Counted from the first letter of the stretch, positions 38,292 to 47,748 are shown. The stretch is 53,640 nt of DNA from Intrasporangiaceae bacterium (GCA_021324575.1 JAJPIW010000022.1:1-53640); one strand, 5' to 3'. The notes: generated from the letters alone by a model not told the origin. A program made the numbers and translations.

Positions 38292-39743
38292 TCAAAGACC
38301 GGTGTGTTCCGGCTGGGAGTTTCCTGTGGGCAGCTCGACGACGAAGGTGGCCCCGCCGTCCGGGGTGTGCGCGACCCCCACCCGGCCGTCATGGCCGGCG
38401 ACGATGGCCGCGACGATGGCCAGGCCGAGCCCACTGCCACCGCTCTCCCGCGAGCGGGCGAAGTCGGACCGGTAGAACCGCTCGAACACCTTGCGCGCGG
38501 TCACGTCGTCGATGCCCGGGCCGTGGTCGCGGACCTCGATCCGGGCATGGCTGCCCTCGTCGTCAATGCCGATCGCGACCTCGATGGGTGTGCCCGAGGG
38601 GGTGTGCCGGATCGCATTGGCCAGCAGGTTGGCGAAGACCTGGCGCAGCCGCGGCTCGTTGCCGTCGACGATCATTGATCCCAGCTGAGAACCCAACGGC
38701 TGCAACGCGATTCGCCGCTCCGGCGCCAGTGCGCGGGCGTCCTGGGTGGCATCGGCGGCCAGGACGGTGAGGTCGACCGGCTGGATGGCCGCGATCGGCT
38801 CCTCGTCGAGGCGGGCCAGGGTGAGCAGGTCCTCGACGAGGCCGCCCATCCGGGTGGCCTCGCCCTCGATCCGGCCCATGGCACTGGCGACGTCCTCGGG
38901 CCGGGAGACCGCCCCCTGCCGGTACAGCTCGGCATACCCCCGGACCGTGGCCAGCGGTGTCCGCAGCTCGTGGGACGCGTCGGAGACGAACTGGCGCATC
39001 CGCTCCTCGGAGGCCTCACGCACCGAGAAGGACTGTTCGATCTGCGCCAGCATCGCGTTGAGCGAACGGGACAGCGAGGAGACCTCGTCCTCCGCGTGCC
39101 GGGTGGGAATGCGCCGGGTGAGGTCGCCCTCGGCGATCGCGGCGGCGGTGTCCTCGATCTCGCTGAGCGGGCGGAAGGCCCGCCGGATGAGGTAGAAACC
39201 CATGGTCGCGCAGGCCACGAGCACCGCCAGCCCGATGAGCCCGGTGACGAGTAGCAGCCGGTTCACCGTGTGGTTCGCGTTGGTCAGGGGGGTGGCCACG
39301 GCGAAAGTGGCTGTCCCGTTGCGCAGCTCCCCGGCGACGACGCGCCAGTCCACGTCGGCGTCGCTCGAGCCAACCGTAAACGCCTTACCGGTCCGGACAG
39401 CGGCGGCGGAGGCCGGCAACGTCGGGATGGCAGGCGTGGCCGAGATCCCAGTGGCTCGGTAGAGGGCAGGTTCCCGACCGTTCGTCGGGGAGATGAGCAC
39501 CGCGAAAGAGGTCCGGATCGTCGTGGTGGGGGAGGCGTTCGCAACCACGGCTGCCGTTCGTGCCAAGTCCTGGTCGAGCTGGCCGATGAGGTCTCGCCGC
39601 AGCAGATAGGCCGTGAAGGCGGTCGTGAGTGCCAGCGCCACCGCGGTGAGCAGGGAGACGACGGCGATCAGTCGGCTGTGTAGCGGAAGGGACTCCAACC
39701 GCAGCCGCAGACCCGCCGCCCGGGTCGGGGGAGCGGCGGTCAT
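38292..39743 (-). CDS. Sensor histidine kinase
   Basis: A membrane sensor of 483 residues. TM1 (about 25-48) and TM2 (about 163-186) bracket an extracytoplasmic domain, followed by HAMP (to about 235), a dimerisation domain with His258 in FVSDASHELRTPL, and an ATPase domain with NLLANAIRHTP, VRDHGPGID and GSGLGLAIV. The start codon overlaps the stop codon of the response regulator gene in ATGA, so the pair is coupled. The resemblance to the TcrY/TrcS group is only a general impression. Confidence 0.94.
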   Translation of the reverse strand: MTAAPPTRAAGLRLRLESLPLHSRLIAVVSLLTAVALALTTAFTAYLLRRDLIGQLDQDLARTAAVVANASPTTTIRTSFAVLISPTNGREPALYRATGISATPAIPTLPASAAAVRTGKAFTVGSSDADVDWRVVAGELRNGTATFAVATPLTNANHTVNRLLLVTGLIGLAVLVACATMGFYLIRRAFRPLSEIEDTAAAIAEGDLTRRIPTRHAEDEVSSLSRSLNAMLAQIEQSFSVREASEERMRQFVSDASHELRTPLATVRGYAELYRQGAVSRPEDVASAMGRIEGEATRMGGLVEDLLTLARLDEEPIAAIQPVDLTVLAADATQDARALAPERRIALQPLGSQLGSMIVDGNEPRLRQVFANLLANAIRHTPSGTPIEVAIGIDDEGSHARIEVRDHGPGIDDVTARKVFERFYRSDFARSRESGGSGLGLAIVAAIVAGHDGRVGVAHTPDGGATFVVELPTGNSQPEHTGL

Positions 39744-40453
39744 CAGCCTTCGGGCGGCATACGGAGGACGTAGCCGACCCCGCGCTTGGTGTGGATGAGC
39801 GGGGGGAGACCCTCGACGTCGACCTTGCGGCGCAGGTAGGAGATGTACGACTCGACGATCCCGGACTCGCCCCGGAAGTCGTAGTCCCAGACGTGGTCGA
39901 GGATCTGGGCCTTGGACAGAACCCGGTTGGGGTTGAGCATGAGGTAGCGCAGCAGCTTGAACTCGGTCGGCGAGGTCTCGATGACCCGGCCGGCTCGCCG
40001 GACCTCGTGGGAGTCCTCGTCCAGCTCGAGGTCGTGGAAGGCCAGGGCAGCGGAAGACGTCGCGTCGCCGCGGCTGCGGCGCAGCACCGCGCGGATCCGG
40101 GCGACGACCTCCTCGAGGCTGAACGGCTTGGTGACGTAGTCATCGCCGCCGACGGTGAGCCCCTTGATCTTGTCGTCGACCGAGTCGCGGGCCGTGACGA
40201 ACACGATCGGGACCTGACGACCGGACTCGCGCATCTTGCGGGTCACCGTGAACCCGTCCATGTCCGGGAGCATCACGTCGAGCACGCACAGGTCAGGCTC
40301 GACCTTGGTCGCGGTGTTGAGAGCGTCGGCCCCAGTGCCCGCGGTGTGGACGTCGAAGCCGGCGAACCGCAGCGACGTCGCGAGCAGCTCGCGGATGTTG
40401 GGCTCGTCCTCGACGACGAGCAGGGTGGCCTCTGGGTGCGTCGGAGTGCTCAC
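39743..40453 (-). CDS. OmpR-family response regulator
   Basis: A 236-residue regulator. The receiver domain carries the acidic pair in VVEDEPN, phospho-acceptor Asp59 in CVLDVMLPD, and Lys in VTKPFSLEE. The C-terminal winged helix has SPTEFKLLRYLM and RGVGYVLR. Partner of the kinase directly downstream, and probably also a regulator of the adjacent HtrA protease. A GTG start at 40453 fits the family's usual N-terminus. The first 10 residues are polar and unconserved. Confidence 0.94.
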   Translation of the reverse strand: MSTPTHPEATLLVVEDEPNIRELLATSLRFAGFDVHTAGTGADALNTATKVEPDLCVLDVMLPDMDGFTVTRKMRESGRQVPIVFVTARDSVDDKIKGLTVGGDDYVTKPFSLEEVVARIRAVLRRSRGDATSSAALAFHDLELDEDSHEVRRAGRVIETSPTEFKLLRYLMLNPNRVLSKAQILDHVWDYDFRGESGIVESYISYLRRKVDVEGLPPLIHTKRGVGYVLRMPPEG

Positions 40454-40520
40454 GGTCGCAGCATGAACCCGATCTCTGTGAGTTTCCTGAACGTGACCTG
40501 AGAGAGAACGGAGAAGCGAC

Positions 40521-41240
40521 TCAGTAGGAGTAGCCGTCCGACGACGTGCCGCCCGTGAAGCTGCTGGCCACGAGAATCCCGAAGAAGACGGCACAGAGGA
40601 CGATGCCGACGGCGAAGGCGATCCAGCCGTACTTCGTGATCCGTCGTGATCCCGCGGGGTCGTCGTTCTGCTTGGTGAGAGCGACGATCGCCAGGATCGC
40701 CGCGGGAATCTGCACCAGGGAGCAGACCATGAGCCCGGAGAGGACGAGAAGGACGATGGCCGAGACGTTCGTCTGGCGCTGCGGGCCCTGCTGGTAGGTG
40801 AACGGCGCCTGACCGCCCGGGTGCGGGTAGCCGTGTGCTCCACCCGTCGCGTACGGGTTGACCGGCGTGGCCGGCTGGCCGGGGTTCACGGCATACGGGT
40901 TGGGTGGTGTGCCCTGACCGTAGGTCGGAGGGTGGGTGTATGCCGGTGGGCCGGGCGGCGGAGGAGTCGGCGTCTGGCCGCCGTAGGGGTACGCCGGCGG
41001 CGCGGCCGGGGCCGACCCGGCATACGGGTTGCCCGGCGGCGGCGCGGCATACGGGTTGCCCGGCGGTGTAGGCGAAGCCGGTGGGGTCGGCAGTGCCGCG
41101 GTGACGGGCGGGTCGATCGGTTGGGTCAGGTCGACCGGTGCAGTCGTCTCGACCGGCGCGGGCGCCACCCAGTCCGAGGCCGTCGGGTCGGGCAGTGGCT
41201 CGCCCTGCGGGCGCTGCGAATCGTCGGGTGTCTCGGTCAC
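40521..41240 (-). CDS. DUF4190 membrane protein with Pro/Tyr-rich tail
   Basis: A 239-residue protein. The N-terminal 160 residues are a low-complexity Pro/Gly/Tyr region with repeated GNPYA or PNPYA units. The last 75 residues carry two transmembrane helices in a DUF4190-type arrangement (SAIVLLVLSGLMVCSLVQIP, GWIAFAVGIVLCAVFFGIL). The Tyr-Ala pairs are mostly written as TAT-GCC within the octamer described in the findings. The GTG start has AGGAGG 5 nt upstream. Function unknown. Confidence 0.8.
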   Translation of the reverse strand: MTETPDDSQRPQGEPLPDPTASDWVAPAPVETTAPVDLTQPIDPPVTAALPTPPASPTPPGNPYAAPPPGNPYAGSAPAAPPAYPYGGQTPTPPPPGPPAYTHPPTYGQGTPPNPYAVNPGQPATPVNPYATGGAHGYPHPGGQAPFTYQQGPQRQTNVSAIVLLVLSGLMVCSLVQIPAAILAIVALTKQNDDPAGSRRITKYGWIAFAVGIVLCAVFFGILVASSFTGGTSSDGYSY

Positions 41241-41343
41241 GGCGTCCTCCTGTCGTCGGTCGCGCCGCGCGCCCGACGGCAGCCATCCAACCACGAGCGA
41301 CGCAGACGGCCCGACCCCTGCGTGCGACGATCGTGACGTGACG

Positions 41344-42276
41344 ATGCGGATGCCTCAGGTGGAGCGGTTGCCGGGTCTGCCCGAGCGGGTGACGATCTAT
41401 GAGGTCGGTGCTCGCGACGGTCTGCAGAACGAGAAGGCGATCGTCCCGGCCGAGGTCAAGGCCGAGCTGGTCCGCCGGCTTGCTGCCGCAGGGCTGGACA
41501 TGATCGAGACCACCTCGTTCGTCAACCCCACGTGGGTGCCGCAGCTCGCCGACGCCGCCGAGGTGCTCGACCTCCTGGGTGACCTCGGCCGCGGCGCGAA
41601 CCGGCCGGTCCTCGTCCCCAACGAGCGGGGGCTGGACCGGGCACTCGAGGCCGGCGTCGGCGCGATCGCCGTCTTCGGCAGCGCCACCGAGACCTTCGCC
41701 CGGCGCAACCTCAACCGGAGCGTCGCCGAGTCCATCGAGATGTTCCGGCCGGTCGTCGACCGGGCCCGGGCCGAGGGGTTGTGGGTCCGCGGCTACGTCT
41801 CGATGTGCTTCGGCGACCCGTGGGAGGGAGACGTGCCGATCGGCCAGGTCGTCGACGTATGCCGGTCGCTCACCGACCTCGGGATCGACCAGCTCTCCCT
41901 CGGCGACACGATCGGAGTCGCCACGAGCGGTCAGGTGGTCTCCCTGCTGGGGGCACTGGACCGGGTCGGCATCGGGCCGGACCAGATCGGCGTCCACTTC
42001 CACGACACCTACGGCCAGGCCCTCGCCAACACTCTCGTCGCGCTGCGCGAAGGGGTGACCGTGGTCGATGCCTCGGCGGGTGGGCTCGGTGGCTGCCCCT
42101 ACGCCAAGAGCGCGACCGGCAACCTGGCGACCGAGGACCTGCTCTGGGCTCTGGAAGGCGCCGGCGTGCAGACCGGGGTCGACCTGGAGGCGGTCGTCGA
42201 GACGAGCCGGTGGCTGGCCGGCCGGATGGGGCGGCCGAGCCCGTCGCGCGTGGTCAAGGCACTGACCGGCGGCTGA
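41344..42276 (+). CDS. Hydroxymethylglutaryl-CoA lyase
   Basis: Cleaves HMG-CoA to acetoacetate and acetyl-CoA, the last step of leucine breakdown, or acts on a close analogue. The 310-residue barrel has YEVGARDGLQNE at the start, ETTSFVNP, SLGDTIGVAT, VHFHDTYGQALAN and the catalytic-Cys signature GGLGGCPYA. No other leucine-pathway gene lies nearby, though two acyl-CoA dehydrogenases occur about 20 kb away. The start is uncertain among GTG 41338, ATG 41344 and ATG 41350. Confidence 0.9.
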   Translation: MRMPQVERLPGLPERVTIYEVGARDGLQNEKAIVPAEVKAELVRRLAAAGLDMIETTSFVNPTWVPQLADAAEVLDLLGDLGRGANRPVLVPNERGLDRALEAGVGAIAVFGSATETFARRNLNRSVAESIEMFRPVVDRARAEGLWVRGYVSMCFGDPWEGDVPIGQVVDVCRSLTDLGIDQLSLGDTIGVATSGQVVSLLGALDRVGIGPDQIGVHFHDTYGQALANTLVALREGVTVVDASAGGLGGCPYAKSATGNLATEDLLWALEGAGVQTGVDLEAVVETSRWLAGRMGRPSPSRVVKALTGG

Positions 42277-42414
42277 CCCCGCACAGCCCGTTGGAGTGGG
42301 TGCGGCGGCTGGCGGACGCCGAGTCGGGCCCGGGGAGGGGACCCGGAATACACAGGTCTGCCACAGGACGGCCATGCACGCTGGACGGGTACGTGCACCT
42401 GGAAGGACCACCTC

Positions 42415-43314
42415 ATGCCAGACCCCACGAGCCCAGACCGACCCGACGCCGATCCGGCCGGGCCGACCGAGCCCATCGAGCCGGTCGAGCCGGTCGAGCC
42501 GGTCGACTCAACCCGACCGATCGAGTCGGTGAGCAGCGACGCGGCGGACGTCCCGTCAGCGCCCGGCGACGTCGCTGGCACCCATGCCCCGCAGCCGACC
42601 GCGGGGGCGGCACCTGAGACCTACCCGGCTACGGCGGCGTCCGCAGCCCCGGCAGCGGCTGGAACACCTGCGCCCGCCGCGGCGGCGGCACCGCGCGGGC
42701 CGAGGTTCGCCGGCGCGCGTCGCCTGTGGGGTGAGGCGACCGCCTCGACCGGCGCCAGGGTCGCGACGATCATCGCCCTGGCTCTCGCCACCGTCGTCGT
42801 GATCGGCGGGCTCACGTCGGCGGCGGTCGCCCTTGCCCGACACGGCGACAACCGCGGCCCCGACCAGCGGATGGGCCAGGAGTTCGGCAAGGGTCGTCCC
42901 GATGGTGGCGTCGGTGGGCGCCAGCTCCCCGGCGGAGGTTCTGGACCCGGCCTGCCGGGCAACGACCAGAACCGTCCCGGCCCGCTCGGCGGGGCAGGCC
43001 GCGGCGGCGGTCTGGGGCCCGGAACGGCTGGCTCGTTGCACGGAGAGTTCACCCAAGGTCAGCCGGCGACGACCTACGTCTTCCAGCGCGGCACGGTGAC
43101 GGCGTCCTCGGCGACCTCGCTGGCGGTCAAGAGCGCCGACGGGTTCACCGCGACGTATGCCGTGTCCGACTCCACCCGGGTGCGAGGCGCCAGAGCGGCC
43201 CAGGTGTCGGTCGGCAGCCAGGTCCTGGTGATCGCGACCAAACAGGGGGCCGCCGCTGTCCGGGTGCAGGTGATCCCGGCCGGTGCCGGCGTCATGCCGA
43301 ACGGCACCACCTGA
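42415..43314 (+). CDS. Membrane-anchored protein with DUF5666-like domain
   Basis: A 299-residue protein. It has an acidic Pro/Glu/Thr-rich cytoplasmic start with EPVEPVEPVD repeats and an Ala/Pro region. One transmembrane helix at about residues 118-142 (IIALALATVVVIGGLTSAAV) follows, then a Gly-rich segment, then about 90 residues that look like a small beta domain of the DUF5666 type (VFQRGTVTASSATSLAVKSA, VGSQVLVIATK). It is probably exposed outside the cell. Function unknown. GGAAGG precedes the ATG. Confidence 0.7.
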   Translation: MPDPTSPDRPDADPAGPTEPIEPVEPVEPVDSTRPIESVSSDAADVPSAPGDVAGTHAPQPTAGAAPETYPATAASAAPAAAGTPAPAAAAAPRGPRFAGARRLWGEATASTGARVATIIALALATVVVIGGLTSAAVALARHGDNRGPDQRMGQEFGKGRPDGGVGGRQLPGGGSGPGLPGNDQNRPGPLGGAGRGGGLGPGTAGSLHGEFTQGQPATTYVFQRGTVTASSATSLAVKSADGFTATYAVSDSTRVRGARAAQVSVGSQVLVIATKQGAAAVRVQVIPAGAGVMPNGTT

Positions 43315-43393
43315 CCCGGCGCCACGCCGAACGGCGCCACGGCGAACGGGACCACCCAGCCCCGTTGACCGCCACCTCGCCCGGCCGAATTCC

Positions 43394-43482
43394 TAACCTC
43401 TGCTAGCAGAAGGTAGGTCACTCAGCACAGGTTGCACCCTCTGCTGAGTGGCCCAAGCTCTGCTAGCAGAGGTTGGGTCACG
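43394..43482. repeat. Nested palindromic repeat, site 1
   Basis: Core units are CTCTGCTAGCAGA at the left (one base off the common form), a central stem CACTCAGCA/TGCTGAGTG, and CTCTGCTAGCAGAGGTT at the right. It lies wholly between genes. The same layout recurs at 47240-47326, and shorter versions occur near 52308 and 53491. Confidence 0.8.
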
Positions 43483-43538
43483 GCCCGGCGGAAGAAAGCA
43501 GAGGTTGCGATGTGGCCCGGCGGCGATAGCCTGCGAAC

Positions 43539-44558
43539 GTGAGCGACGCGACAGCAGAGGCCACCGACCAAACCAGCAAGAACCCGACCGGCACCGCCCA
43601 AGCCGGCCCTGCCCAGCCAGGGCTGGCTCAAGCCGGCCCGGCGAGCAGCCTGCCCAGCCCGAGTAGTGGGGAGCAGTGGGTACTCCGGCGCGGCGGTGAC
43701 GTCCTCACCGTCGTCGAGGTGGGAGGTGGCCTCCGTGAGTGGACGAGGGACGGTGTCAAGGTGCTCGCCGGCTACGAGGCCGACGAGCTGTGCCTGGCCG
43801 GTCGGGGCCAGCTGCTCATCCCTTGGCCCAACCGGATCCGGGACGGGCGTTACGAGCTGGACGGCACGGCATACCAGCTGAGCCGCAGTGAGCCCAAGCT
43901 CGACAACGCGAGCCACGGCCTGGTCCGCTGGGCGTCCTGGCAGCTGGTCGACCGGACCGGGGACAGCATCACCGTGCGTCATCGCCTCTTCCCGCAGTCC
44001 GGATGGCTGTGGCAGCTGGAGTCGCAGGTCACCTACCGGCTCGGCGACGACGGGCTCACCGTGGACACCACGGTCACCAACGTCGGGGGTGGGCGCGCGC
44101 CGTTCGGCTACGGCACCCATCCCTACATCAACATCGGGGACACGCCGGTCGGGGAGCTGACCCTTCGGGTTCCGGCCGACCAGTTCGTCACGGTCGACGA
44201 GCGGATGCTCCCGACCGGGACGGTCGACGTGGGCGGCACGGCATACGACTTCCGGGAGGCCCGGCCGATCGGGGACACCGCCCTGGACACCGCCTTCACC
44301 GGGCTGACGCGCGACGCCGACGGTTGCTGGCGGGTGACCCTCGACGGGCTGCCCGACCTGCCGGCGGTGTCGCTCTGGGGCGACGAGGCGTTCGGGTGGA
44401 CCCAGGTCTTCACCGGCAAGGCGGCGGCCGAGGGCGAGCACGGGGTGGCGATCGAGCCGATGACCTGCCCGGCCGAGGCCTTCAACTCCGGCACCGACCT
44501 CGTCCGCCTGGACCCCGGTCAGACGTGGTCGGGCACGTGGGGGATCTCGCTCGGCTGA
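43539..44558 (+). CDS. Aldose 1-epimerase family protein
   Basis: Interconverts alpha and beta anomers of a hexose, or acts on a hexose 6-phosphate. The 339-residue product has a variable Ala/Pro-rich start of about 45 residues, then the beta-sandwich with LLIPWPNRIRDGRYELDG (substrate Arg), NASHGLVRW (His), GYGTHPYINIG (catalytic His) and IEPMTCPAEAFNSG near the end with the catalytic Glu. The GTG follows TAGCCT (43527-43532) by 6 nt. The 3' end overlaps the convergent MFS gene by 40 bp. Confidence 0.9.
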   Translation: MSDATAEATDQTSKNPTGTAQAGPAQPGLAQAGPASSLPSPSSGEQWVLRRGGDVLTVVEVGGGLREWTRDGVKVLAGYEADELCLAGRGQLLIPWPNRIRDGRYELDGTAYQLSRSEPKLDNASHGLVRWASWQLVDRTGDSITVRHRLFPQSGWLWQLESQVTYRLGDDGLTVDTTVTNVGGGRAPFGYGTHPYINIGDTPVGELTLRVPADQFVTVDERMLPTGTVDVGGTAYDFREARPIGDTALDTAFTGLTRDADGCWRVTLDGLPDLPAVSLWGDEAFGWTQVFTGKAAAEGEHGVAIEPMTCPAEAFNSGTDLVRLDPGQTWSGTWGISLG

Positions 44559-45835
44559 TCGATCCCGTTGGCACGGGCGGGAACCCGCCGCTCGAGGGCG
44601 AGCGTCAGCACGACCATGAGCGCGCACCCGCCGACGACGAGCCCGATGAACGGCGACTGCAGGTCATGTCGGAGCATGAACCCCGCAACGACCGGCCCGA
44701 CGATCCCGCCCGCCTGGAACGCCCCGGAGGAGAGCGCGTTGTAGCGGCCACGCAGGTGGTCCGGCGCGAGGTCGTTGGTGATCGCCGGGATGGTCGGCTG
44801 GAGCAGGGTCTCCCCGAACCCGAACAGCACGTGGAACCCGATCACGCCGACCATCGCGTATGCCGCACCCGGCCAGATCCCCGTCGTGCCGAGCAGCAGC
44901 CAGGCCGCCGCCCAGACTGCTGCCATGACGAGGAGCACCCGGGTGCGGCGGCGGCCGGTGATCCGCTTGATGACGAACATCTGCGCCAGCACGATGACCG
45001 CCGTGTTGGCGGCGAACGCCCACCCGACGGTGCGGGTGGACACGTGGGATGCCTCGCGCGCGAAGGCGGGGAAGCCGGCCTCCATCTGGCCGTAGCCGAC
45101 GAAGGTGCCGAGGAAGGTCAGCAGGATGAGCCAGGCCATTGCCGGCTTCCGCAGGATCGCCCAGTAGGACGTGCCGCTCCCGGCGCCGTCGTCGTCCTCG
45201 TCGGGGGCCTGGGCTCGGCCGGTCACATGGCGCAGCGGGCCGAGGAGCAGCCCGATCGGGATGAGCATCGAGGCGGCGTCGAAGAGGTAGATCGTCGTGA
45301 ACGTCCACGGCCGGTGCACGTCGACGAACGCCCCGGAGATCACCCCGCCGACACCGATCCCCAGGTTGACCAGGGCGAAGTTGATGCCGAAGTAGGTCTG
45401 CCGAGCCGGCCCGTCGACGATCGACGCGATGAGCGCGTTGAACGCCGGCCACCCGGTGCCGGAGAGCCCCATGAGCGTCATCGCGAGCAGCGCCATGGGC
45501 ACGGACTGGGCGAAGGCGAGGATGCCGACGCCGACCAGCTGGGAGACGCACCCCGCGAGGATCACCGCTCGAGCGCCGAGTTTGTCGACCGCGGCGCCGC
45601 CCGGGCCGGTCACGAGCACACCCACAACGGCGATCCAGGCCATGAGCGACCCTGCGACGTCGAGGCTGATCCCGCGGACCTCGTGCAGGTAGATGACGGT
45701 GAAGGGCAGCGTCAGCCCGCGACCGAGCAGCTGGACCGCGGTCGTGGACAGCAGCCATCGGCCCTCGCGAGGTAGGTCCGCCCAGAACCCGCGCAAGGAC
45801 GTGTGGGCCCCGGCCCCGTTGCTGGAATCGCTCAC
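44519..45835 (-). CDS. Major facilitator superfamily transporter
   Basis: A 438-residue permease with twelve predicted helices and a charged central loop (APDEDDDGAG). GPGGAAVDKLGARAVI in the first inter-helix loop is an MFS motif A variant. It looks like a drug or metabolite exporter, with no specific substrate visible. The GTG at 45835 was chosen to exclude an Arg-rich non-family extension. It converges with the aldose epimerase gene and diverges from the Csp gene, an order like that around mycobacterial cspB as I remember it. Confidence 0.87.
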   Translation of the reverse strand: MSDSSNGAGAHTSLRGFWADLPREGRWLLSTTAVQLLGRGLTLPFTVIYLHEVRGISLDVAGSLMAWIAVVGVLVTGPGGAAVDKLGARAVILAGCVSQLVGVGILAFAQSVPMALLAMTLMGLSGTGWPAFNALIASIVDGPARQTYFGINFALVNLGIGVGGVISGAFVDVHRPWTFTTIYLFDAASMLIPIGLLLGPLRHVTGRAQAPDEDDDGAGSGTSYWAILRKPAMAWLILLTFLGTFVGYGQMEAGFPAFAREASHVSTRTVGWAFAANTAVIVLAQMFVIKRITGRRRTRVLLVMAAVWAAAWLLLGTTGIWPGAAYAMVGVIGFHVLFGFGETLLQPTIPAITNDLAPDHLRGRYNALSSGAFQAGGIVGPVVAGFMLRHDLQSPFIGLVVGGCALMVVLTLALERRVPARANGIDQPSEIPHVPDHV

Positions 45836-46015
45836 CCGTCCAGCGTCGCAGAGGGTACCGACAACACTCGACCGGTTTTCCCCGGACCGGCGACCGAGAG
45901 GGGCACGGAGGCCGAAGGGCAAACGGGGGCGCGCGGCATACGGTCGAGCCGTTAGCCTAGGTGCGGGGGCGTGCGTCCGTACGCCTCTTTTTCAGTGCAA
46001 CACGCGAGGTGCAGG

Positions 46016-46411
46016 GTGCCCACAGGCAAGATCAAGTTCTTCAACGAGGAGAAGGGCTTCGGGTTCGTCTCCGACGACGAGGGCGGCGACGTCTTCGTGC
46101 CGGCGAGCGCGCTCCCCGCTGGCATCACGTCGCTCAAGGGCGGCGCGCGCATCGAGTTCGGGATCGCCGACGGCCGTCGCGGCCCCCAGGCCCTCTCCGT
46201 GCGCGTCCTCGACCCTGCGCCGAGCGTTGCGGTCAACAAGAAGGTGCGCGACCGCAAGCCGGCCGACGAGATGATCGTGATCGTCGAGGACGTCATCCGG
46301 CTGCTCGACGACACCTCCAACAGCCTGCGCCGCGGCCACTATCCCGACAAGGTGCACGGCAAGAAGCTGGCCGACGTCCTGCGCGCGGTGGCATCCGAAC
46401 TGGACGTCTGA
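46016..46411 (+). CDS. Two-domain cold-shock protein
   Basis: A 131-residue RNA or DNA-binding protein. The first 65 residues are a cold-shock domain with FFNEEKGFGFVS (RNP1) and DVFVPASAL, where the usual RNP2 His is Pro. The second half (KPADEMIVIVEDVIRLLDD and LADVLRAVASELDV) is a helical extension found in the long actinobacterial type similar to M. tuberculosis CspB. A GTG start with GAGG about 7 nt upstream begins directly at the domain. A TAGCCT hexamer at 45954 suggests a 50-nt leader. Confidence 0.9.
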   Translation: MPTGKIKFFNEEKGFGFVSDDEGGDVFVPASALPAGITSLKGGARIEFGIADGRRGPQALSVRVLDPAPSVAVNKKVRDRKPADEMIVIVEDVIRLLDDTSNSLRRGHYPDKVHGKKLADVLRAVASELDV

Positions 46412-46412
46412 G

Positions 46413-47153
46413 GTGGCCGCCGCCAAGCCCGACGCGACGCTGGCCGCAGCCGTCGAGCTAGCCCGCGACGCCGCCATCGGCATCGCTGAACCCGGCACGG
46501 TGGGCGAGCACGTCGACTTCGTCATGGACGAGGAGCGGGTCGGCACGCACTACTTCACCTGCACGTATGCCGCCTACCCGGGCTGGCGCTGGGCCGTCAC
46601 CATCGCGCGGGTGCCCCGCGGCAAGGTGGCGACGGTGTCCGAGACCTCGCTCCTTCCCGGGCCCGGGTCTCTTTTGTCCCCGCCGTGGGTCCCGTATGCC
46701 GAGCGGCTGGCTCCCGGTGACCTGTCGGCCGGCGACGTGCTCCCGTACCACCCCGACGACCCCCGCCTGGTGCAGGGCTTCGAGGCGACCGGCGAGGAGG
46801 ACGTCGACCGGATGGCCCTGTGGGAGCTCGGTCTCGGCCGGGTCCGCGTGCTGTCCACGGAGGGCCGGGCGGCTGCTGCGGAGCGCTGGTACGACGGTGG
46901 CCACGGGCCGACCGCCGACATCGCGGTGCGGGCCTCGGCGCCCTGCTCGACGTGTGGCTACTTCCTGCCGATGGCGGGAGCGCTGCGGCGGACGTTCGGG
47001 GTGTGCGCCAACGAGTGGTCGCCGAGCGACGGCCAGGTCGTCAGCCTCGACCACGGGTGCGGCGCCCACTCCGAGGTCGACATCGAGCGCCCCGAGCCCG
47101 AGGTGATCGCCCCGCCGATCGTCGACGACTTCCAGGTCGACGTCCTGCGCTGA
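46413..47153 (+). CDS. DUF3027 protein
   Basis: A 246-residue actinobacterial protein of unknown role, beginning with a GTG 1 nt after the csp stop codon, so both are expressed together. Features include YPGWRWAVTIARVPR, SLLSPPWVPYAERLAPGDL, and a possible metal site in the last third: CSTCGYFLPMAG, then a Cys in FGVCANEWSP and a Cys-His pair in HGCGAH. That Cys/His set suggests a zinc ribbon (inference). Confidence 0.88.
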   Translation: MAAAKPDATLAAAVELARDAAIGIAEPGTVGEHVDFVMDEERVGTHYFTCTYAAYPGWRWAVTIARVPRGKVATVSETSLLPGPGSLLSPPWVPYAERLAPGDLSAGDVLPYHPDDPRLVQGFEATGEEDVDRMALWELGLGRVRVLSTEGRAAAAERWYDGGHGPTADIAVRASAPCSTCGYFLPMAGALRRTFGVCANEWSPSDGQVVSLDHGCGAHSEVDIERPEPEVIAPPIVDDFQVDVLR

Positions 47154-47239
47154 GGTCTCAGGTCCGCTCACTCGCGCCGGCTCCGCCCAGCCTGTGACGG
47201 ACGCACTTGGGTGCTCCGGGCACACCCCCAGCCTCAAAA

Positions 47240-47326
47240 CGTAACCTCTGCTAGCAGAGGTTGGGCCACTCAGCACAGGGTGCAACCTCTGCTGAGTGAG
47301 CTAACTTCTGCTAGCAGAGGTTAGGT
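47240..47326. repeat. Nested palindromic repeat, site 2
   Basis: AACCTCTGCTAGCAGAGGTT (a perfect 20-bp palindrome), a central CACTCAGCA/TGCTGAGTG stem, then a second TTCTGCTAGCAGAGGTTA palindrome. The whole is flanked by CAAAAC and GTTTTG, so the ends are inverted too. It fills most of the gap between the DUF3027 and DUF2530 genes. Confidence 0.85.
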
Positions 47327-47363
47327 TTTGGAGTCGACGGGGGAGCCCCGGGGGGCGCGGGCG

Positions 47364-47648
47364 TCAGTGCGGGCCGGCGGCGTTGCCGCGTCCACGGGCG
47401 ACGTATGCGTAGCCGAACGCGCCGAGCAGCAGACCGACGACGCACACCCATGGCCACCAGTGACGGTTGCCCGAGTGCAACCCGGGCACGACGAGGGTGA
47501 CCACGAGGGCGAGCGCCCAGCAGGCCGAGCCGAGGACGATGATCCGCTCGGTGGTCACGGGGAGCGGCTGAACCGGCGGCAGGACACGCGTGGCGGGCGT
47601 ATCGGGAAGACCCGGCGTACGCGGCATACGGTCTGGTGCGTCGTCCAC
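47364..47648 (-). CDS. DUF2530 small membrane protein
   Basis: A 94-residue protein with two transmembrane helices (IIVLGSACWALALVVTLVV and WPWVCVVGLLLGAFGYAYVA), matching the DUF2530 actinobacterial family. Function unknown. The GTG start follows TACGCT (47655-47660) by 6 nt, suggesting a leaderless message. Confidence 0.8.
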   Translation of the reverse strand: MDDAPDRMPRTPGLPDTPATRVLPPVQPLPVTTERIIVLGSACWALALVVTLVVPGLHSGNRHWWPWVCVVGLLLGAFGYAYVARGRGNAAGPH

Positions 47649-47748
47649 CCACCCAGCGTATCCGCGAGAGGTCAGGAGTCGCGATCACGGCGACCCTCGG
47701 CGGCGTCGGTGACCGGCCCGAAACGAGTTTGCGTCCGGCTCCGGAAAT

